Below are positions 6,039 through 8,878 of a stretch of 8,878 nucleotides of DNA, one piece after another. This stretch comes from Deltaproteobacteria bacterium (GTDB lineage: Bacteria; Desulfobacterota; Desulfobacteria; Desulfobacterales; UBA11574), in assembly GCA_019314155.1 (NCBI GenBank), contig JAFCZV010000168.1, positions 1 through 8,878 of the forward strand, given 5' to 3'. The notes below the pieces were generated by a model that was not told where the DNA came from, ran no database searches, and saw only the letters and a list, made by a program, of their open reading frames with translations. A program made the translations under genes and the position numbers. How positions within the stretch are numbered: position 1 is the stretch's first letter; the number at the start of each line of letters is the position of its first letter.

Positions 6039-7877
6039 ATGGCTAAGAAAACCAAAAAACAGAAACATACCCAAAAACGCAAGGAGATGCGCAGACGCCA
6101 AAAGGCCCGCCAACAATCATTGCCCAAAATTCTGCGTCAAGACCCTCTGCTTCGAGAAGCGCTCAACTTTCACCACCCGCTCAAGGAGTGCCTGATAAAC
6201 AAAAACTGGAAAGCCCAAAGGATAGCGACTGTTTTTTTTATCAGAGAAGGTCCGACCGGTTTTGTTTTCACTTGTTTTTTAGTGGATCTGGCCGGATTCG
6301 GTCTCAAGGATGCCTGGGGCAACTATGGCCTGATCCAAAACGATATCGAGGAATTAAAATCAAAAGCAGCCGCGGAAGAACATCCGCTGATATCTTGTGA
6401 TCCAATGCTGGCTGAGACAATTGTTTACACAGGAATCGAGTGGGCTCGAAAATGGCAATTCAAACTGCCCCGGGAATACGGGATCTGGCTAAGACTCCTG
6501 GCACCGCTCGATCCGTCGAAGATCGACCTTGATCTTTTCGGTGAAAACGGCAAGCCTTTGCTCATCCTGGATGAAGACGACCCGGACCGTTTGGGCGAAC
6601 AGGCCCTTGATACACAAATCTTGCAGCAAAGGATTCCGGTTGAAAAAGACGGGCTTTCGCAAGCGACACTGGCGCTGATTGGTGATGTCAAGGGCGTTCT
6701 GATCGGCTACTCGCGGCGTTCTGAGCTTGAGGAGGATTTTGAGGCGGCCCTGCAAGAGCGATTCGGTAAACGAAAACGGCCCAAGGCTGAAGACGAGTGG
6801 ATTGCTTTTCAGGACTGGTTCGTCCTGCAATGCCAACTGGATTCAGGCGGAACCGTAATTGAACGCTTTATCGAGCAGTATCAAGGCGAGATCAGTGACG
6901 ATATCCGCCAACTGGTTTTTGGCTGGAAACAGGTGATCGAGGGTTTGTTTGAAATCAAAGACATAACCGGCAGGTGTTGGCGTTTGAAAAACCTGATCAA
7001 CGAGTGCGAGTACCGGGTGTATCCCACAGTTGATATGGACGGTTTCCGAGTAAACGCCGGGGATTTTTTTGCTGCCAGGATCGTGCCGGTCCGGGGCTTT
7101 CACACATTTTCCGGTGCAGCCTCGCTTATCGAGCCGGACGGCAGCGATGAGCACCGGGCCAAAGTGTATCAAACCGCCGCTGAGATTCAGATGAAGTATC
7201 CGGAGCGAGCGTTTCAGGACAATCAAGAGAAACTTCAAAAGAGCCTGCAAGCGGCCCGGGAGCAATATGAGGATTTTGTTCAGTACTTTGGCAGCGATGA
7301 AGTCTTTGGAACCGGAAAAGAAATCATGCAAAATTACCAGGATTTTTTTGACTACCGGATCTATGAAAAAAAGAACCCCAACACCGGCCTTACTCTGGCG
7401 CAGTCCTATGCCGATGACACCGGCAAAGTCTATCAGCCGCCCCAAGTGCAGCTTCCAAGGAATGTTATCCGCAGTCCGGATGTAGGAATGTTGTGCGATC
7501 CTGTAGAGGGGCCCTCTTTCTTGATCGACTACCGGCAATTTATCGACGTGTTTGAATATCCCGAGCAGCAATTGGGGTGCAGGGGTGCCGAAGATCTAGT
7601 TTTAGGCTACCTTGAATCCGATACGATTTCAGACGTACCTTTTCGAAGGGTGGCGCAAAAATTCCCGGACAATTTCAAACAGGTGATCTCTCATTACGGA
7701 AATCAGGAAGGGTTTTTTTCGAGCCGGATAGATGATCTGATGTTGGAGTTTAAACCAGACACTGTTGATAAACTTCCCGGAATAGTTGTGATTCTTGATA
7801 ACGAGGCGGCAAACTTAAGCAAAAAGCCCCTGAAAGAAGAAGCCTCAATGCTCGACCGTTTCAAGCGCCTTTTTTAA
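6039..7877 (+). CDS. Uncharacterised 612-residue protein with basic N-terminus
   Basis: I do not recognise a named family. The first 24 residues hold 13 Lys/Arg (MAKKTKKQKH ... RRRQKAR), suggesting contact with nucleic acid or ribosomes. A hydrophobic strand segment follows near residues 65-93 (ATVFFIREGPTGFVFTCFLV, then DLAGFGLKDAW). It faintly recalls an N-terminal domain seen in some uncharacterised proteins from memory, in which a secretion-like LVD..CLGVKDA segment precedes an alpha-helical part. The remainder looks soluble and mixed alpha/beta, rich in acidic residues, with no transmembrane helix, no Cys cluster and no catalytic motif I can name. The C-terminus returns to a basic end (LDRFKRLF). 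The ATG at 6039 has only GAGA (6026-6029) as ribosome site, but no other in-frame start lies nearby. It sits alone between a decayed AbiE module and a BrnTA-like module, so a defence role is possible by context only. Confidence 0.8.
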   Translation: MAKKTKKQKHTQKRKEMRRRQKARQQSLPKILRQDPLLREALNFHHPLKECLINKNWKAQRIATVFFIREGPTGFVFTCFLVDLAGFGLKDAWGNYGLIQNDIEELKSKAAAEEHPLISCDPMLAETIVYTGIEWARKWQFKLPREYGIWLRLLAPLDPSKIDLDLFGENGKPLLILDEDDPDRLGEQALDTQILQQRIPVEKDGLSQATLALIGDVKGVLIGYSRRSELEEDFEAALQERFGKRKRPKAEDEWIAFQDWFVLQCQLDSGGTVIERFIEQYQGEISDDIRQLVFGWKQVIEGLFEIKDITGRCWRLKNLINECEYRVYPTVDMDGFRVNAGDFFAARIVPVRGFHTFSGAASLIEPDGSDEHRAKVYQTAAEIQMKYPERAFQDNQEKLQKSLQAAREQYEDFVQYFGSDEVFGTGKEIMQNYQDFFDYRIYEKKNPNTGLTLAQSYADDTGKVYQPPQVQLPRNVIRSPDVGMLCDPVEGPSFLIDYRQFIDVFEYPEQQLGCRGAEDLVLGYLESDTISDVPFRRVAQKFPDNFKQVISHYGNQEGFFSSRIDDLMLEFKPDTVDKLPGIVVILDNEAANLSKKPLKEEASMLDRFKRLF

Positions 7878-7899
7878 GTGAACCCGGGGTCAGGTAACA

Positions 7900-7922
7900 G
7901 TTAAATGATCTTCGCATTTAAC
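7900..7922. repeat. Stem-loop GTTAAATG/CATTTAAC (dispersed repeat, copy 2)
   Basis: Perfect 8-bp arms at 7900-7907 and 7915-7922 flank the loop ATCTTCG. The stem sequence parallels the hairpin at 3963-3983, and 7908-7923 parallels 3934-3949. It is preceded by CGGGGTCAGGTAAC (7885-7898), which vaguely resembles the 18-base repeat. It could help end transcription of the 612-residue gene, but no U-tract follows. Confidence 0.6.
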
Positions 7923-7979
7923 GACACAAAATATTGTTTTTCACGAAACTTGATAGTATAGGAATCTCCTTTTTTAGAG

Positions 7980-8022
7980 CGGCGAAGCCGTGTTATATAG
8001 AATCGCGAAGCGATTGTATAAC
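7980..8022. repeat. Tandem GAA-loop hairpins
   Basis: Two adjacent stem-loops both close on GAA. CGGC-GAA-GCCG lies at 7980-7990. The longer GTTATATAGAATCGC (7992-8006), GAA, GCGATTGTATAAC (8010-8022) pairs 13 positions, including one G-T, with a two-base bulge. They end one base before the -35 box of the BrnT-like gene. The shared loop and tandem arrangement suggest REP-like elements or a regulatory structure. Confidence 0.6.
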
Positions 8023-8051
8023 TTGACGTAATCAAAAAATTACGCTATTCT
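8023..8051 (+). promoter_or_regulatory. Promoter with internal palindromic operator (BrnTA-like)
   Basis: TTGACG (8023-8028), 17 bases, TATTCT (8046-8051). The spacer is occupied by the perfect inverted repeat CGTAAT (8027-8032) / ATTACG (8039-8044) with loop CAAAAA, well placed for repression by the ribbon-helix-helix antitoxin downstream. The predicted start site falls at about 8058, the A of the toxin ATG, and no Shine-Dalgarno sequence is present, so the mRNA may be leaderless. Confidence 0.5.
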
Positions 8052-8057
8052 TTTCCT

Positions 8058-8378
8058 ATGATTAAACCTGACCAATCCCTTGAACCCGACTGGGACGAAG
8101 ACAACATCAATCATATTGCGGTTCATGGAATACGTCCCGAGCAGGTTGAGGAAGTATATTACAGCGAAGGTCCGTTTCCGACCTTTGCTATTAGGAATAA
8201 AAAGAAACGAGCAAAATCTACTGAGTATCGATACCGTCTATGGGGCACAGATGCATCCGGATACTGTGTCGAGGCAATTGTAGCCCCATACCCAAAGTAT
8301 GGATTATGGCGATGCGTAACAGTATTCCCAATGTCAGATTCCACTAAAAAGGCCTATTTTAAGAGGATTAAAAAATGA
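8058..8378 (+). CDS. brnT: BrnT-like ribonuclease toxin
   Basis: Protein of 106 residues resembling BrnT-family type II toxins, which adopt a RelE-like fold and cut RNA. Visible family features are the N-terminal DWDEDNINHIAVHGIRPEQV followed by EEVYYSEGPF, the central strand EYRYRLWGTDASG, and the C-terminal helix with VFPMSDSTKKAYFKR, which corresponds to the usual ARRATxxERRxYE end. It is slightly longer than a typical BrnT of about 90 residues. The ATG has no ribosome site; CTTTTCCT precedes it. The stop overlaps the start of the antitoxin gene as ATGA (8375-8378), so the two are translationally coupled in the toxin-first order known for brnTA. BrnT-like is a family-level call; an uncharacterised BrnT relative (COG2929-type) is equally possible. 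Confidence 0.75.
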   Translation: MIKPDQSLEPDWDEDNINHIAVHGIRPEQVEEVYYSEGPFPTFAIRNKKKRAKSTEYRYRLWGTDASGYCVEAIVAPYPKYGLWRCVTVFPMSDSTKKAYFKRIKK

Positions 8379-8662
8379 ATAGACTCCCAAAAGAAATAAA
8401 GAAGGATCTCAAGGAAGAAGCTAAGGAATGGGACAGGACGATTGCCAAAGAGAGTCTTGAACATGTTCAAAAAATGCTCAATCAAGCAGAGTCTTTTAAG
8501 ACTCCACGGCCTCCTCGTCAGCCGGTTTCCATTCGCCTGGATCCATTTGATATTGCTATGGCAAAACGCATTGCCAGAAGAAAGGGTGTTCCCCACACCC
8601 AACTCATGGCCACCTGGCTTCACGAAAGAATTGAACGCGAAAAAGGGGTTAGTCCCAACTAA
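8375..8662 (+). CDS. brnA: BrnA/CopG-like ribbon-helix-helix antitoxin
   Basis: Protein of 95 residues, the probable antitoxin for the preceding BrnT-like toxin. The N-terminal half (residues 1-49) is charged and helical, likely wrapping the toxin. Residues 51-88 (VSIRLDPFDIAMAKRIARRK, then GVPHTQLMATWLHERIE) match the CopG/BrnA ribbon-helix-helix DNA-binding domain, with SIRLD as the beta strand. AGAGGA at 8362-8367, seven bases before the ATG, is a good ribosome site, in contrast to the toxin gene, so the antitoxin may be translated more strongly. It probably dimerises and represses the palindrome at 8027-8044 together with the toxin. The frame is intact. Immediately after its stop, in the same frame, lies the C-terminal stub of an unrelated RelE/ParE toxin. 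Confidence 0.85.
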   Translation: MNRLPKEIKKDLKEEAKEWDRTIAKESLEHVQKMLNQAESFKTPRPPRQPVSIRLDPFDIAMAKRIARRKGVPHTQLMATWLHERIEREKGVSPN

Positions 8663-8728
8663 TCGGCAATTCAGATCATTGCACTGATGCATTTGCGTCG
8701 CCGTCCAGGTTATTGGAAAAGCAGAATA
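8663..8728 (+). pseudogene. RelE/ParE toxin C-terminal fragment
   Basis: The codons after the antitoxin stop, in the same frame, read SAIQ followed by IIALMHLRRRPGYWKSRI. This is the characteristic C-terminal strand and tail of RelE/ParE toxins, which typically end in (V/I)xAxxHxRRxPGYW. No start codon and no upstream part of such a toxin is present, so it is a deletion remnant. It is about 20 residues long and directly precedes the second 18-base repeat. It is not simply the missing end of the interrupted toxin at 4311-4583, although the two belong to the same broad family. Confidence 0.65.
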
Positions 8729-8749
8729 GCCCAGAGGCCATCGGTGATC

Positions 8750-8767
8750 AATTGGGGGTCGGGCCGC
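8750..8767 (+). repeat. 18-base direct repeat, copy 2 (beside toxin fragment)
   Basis: AATTGGGGGTCGGGCCGC differs at one base from 3816-3833. Its core TTGGGGG (8752-8758) is also matched in inverted orientation by CCCCCAA at 8838-8844, which could mark the two ends of a roughly 95-base element. Confidence 0.65.
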
Positions 8768-8878
8768 GCTAAGTGATTGACATTGCGTCAAAAATGGCGT
8801 AAAAACATCCCTAAAACGGTCTTAATCGACCGGTTTGCCCCCAAAAACTGCCCTGTTAAGAGAAACAATGAAAAATGG
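8768..8878. other. Non-coding tail with stem-loop
   Basis: No gene can be supported here. CGGTC (8817-8821) pairs with GACCG (8828-8832) over loop TTAATC, extended by AAA/TTT across a bulged G. GCGTCAAAAATGGCGTAAAA at 8785-8804 recalls GGCGTCAAAT near 3872, which is also downstream of the first 18-base repeat, so the two tails may be related. Confidence 0.4.

Noticed and set aside
6843..7571. 242-codon reverse-strand frame
   Set aside because: It is a shadow of the 612-residue gene, with no motif and no start signal.
7878..8057. CRISPR-like or tandem repeat array
   Set aside because: The hairpins are palindromes of different sequence, with no regularly spaced identical repeats.
8354..8791. 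145-codon reverse-strand frame
   Set aside because: It is antisense to the CopG-like antitoxin and its flank, whose ribbon-helix-helix motif is convincing.

Overview
This 8.9 kb window looks like an accessory, defence-type region of a bacterial chromosome. DUF362 and DUF1499 proteins, a group II intron of the LtrA type, many degraded toxin-antitoxin (TA) modules and palindromic intergenic repeats together recall anaerobic Desulfobacterota or related environmental Proteobacteria. That placement is an impression from gene content, not a demonstrated taxonomy. All supported genes lie on the + strand. I see no tRNA, rRNA or CRISPR array.

Layout. (1) 2-1610: an HNH endonuclease whose 5' end lies outside the window, followed 37 bases later by a PD-(D/E)XK-type nuclease. 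This is a possible two-nuclease restriction or defence pair with no methyltransferase in view. (2) 1636-3069: a DUF1499 lipoprotein and a DUF362 protein, which look like ordinary housekeeping or accessory genes. (3) 3070-3851: a group II intron remnant that keeps the RNA region upstream of its ORF and the N-terminal third or less of its reverse transcriptase. It breaks off at an 18-base sequence that recurs at 8750. (4) 3836-3985: AT-rich intergenic DNA packed with stem-loops. (5) 4042-4583: a RelB/ParE-like module with an intact antitoxin and a toxin cut by an in-frame TGA. (6) 4580-5811: an AbiE module with an intact AbiEi antitoxin and an AbiEii toxin that has lost its middle. (7) 6039-7877: a 612-residue protein I cannot assign. 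(8) 7880-8044: further stem-loops, one sharing its sequence with those at 3934-3985, running into a promoter and operator. (9) 8058-8662: an apparently intact BrnT/BrnA-like module. (10) 8663-8878: the C-terminal stub of another RelE/ParE toxin, the second copy of the 18-base repeat, and a stem-loop tail running off the window.

How it works together. From 4 kb onward the window is a TA graveyard: one module appears functional, two have a dead toxin beside an intact antitoxin, and one is only a toxin C-terminus. The surviving antitoxins may still act as regulators or as anti-addiction genes; that is inference. The repeated 18-mer and the related palindromes sit at the broken edges of genes, so they may mark the insertion and deletion events that shaped the region. 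The strongest candidates for undescribed biology are the HNH/PD-(D/E)XK pair, the 612-residue protein embedded among TA modules, and the repeat and palindrome family at gene breakpoints.
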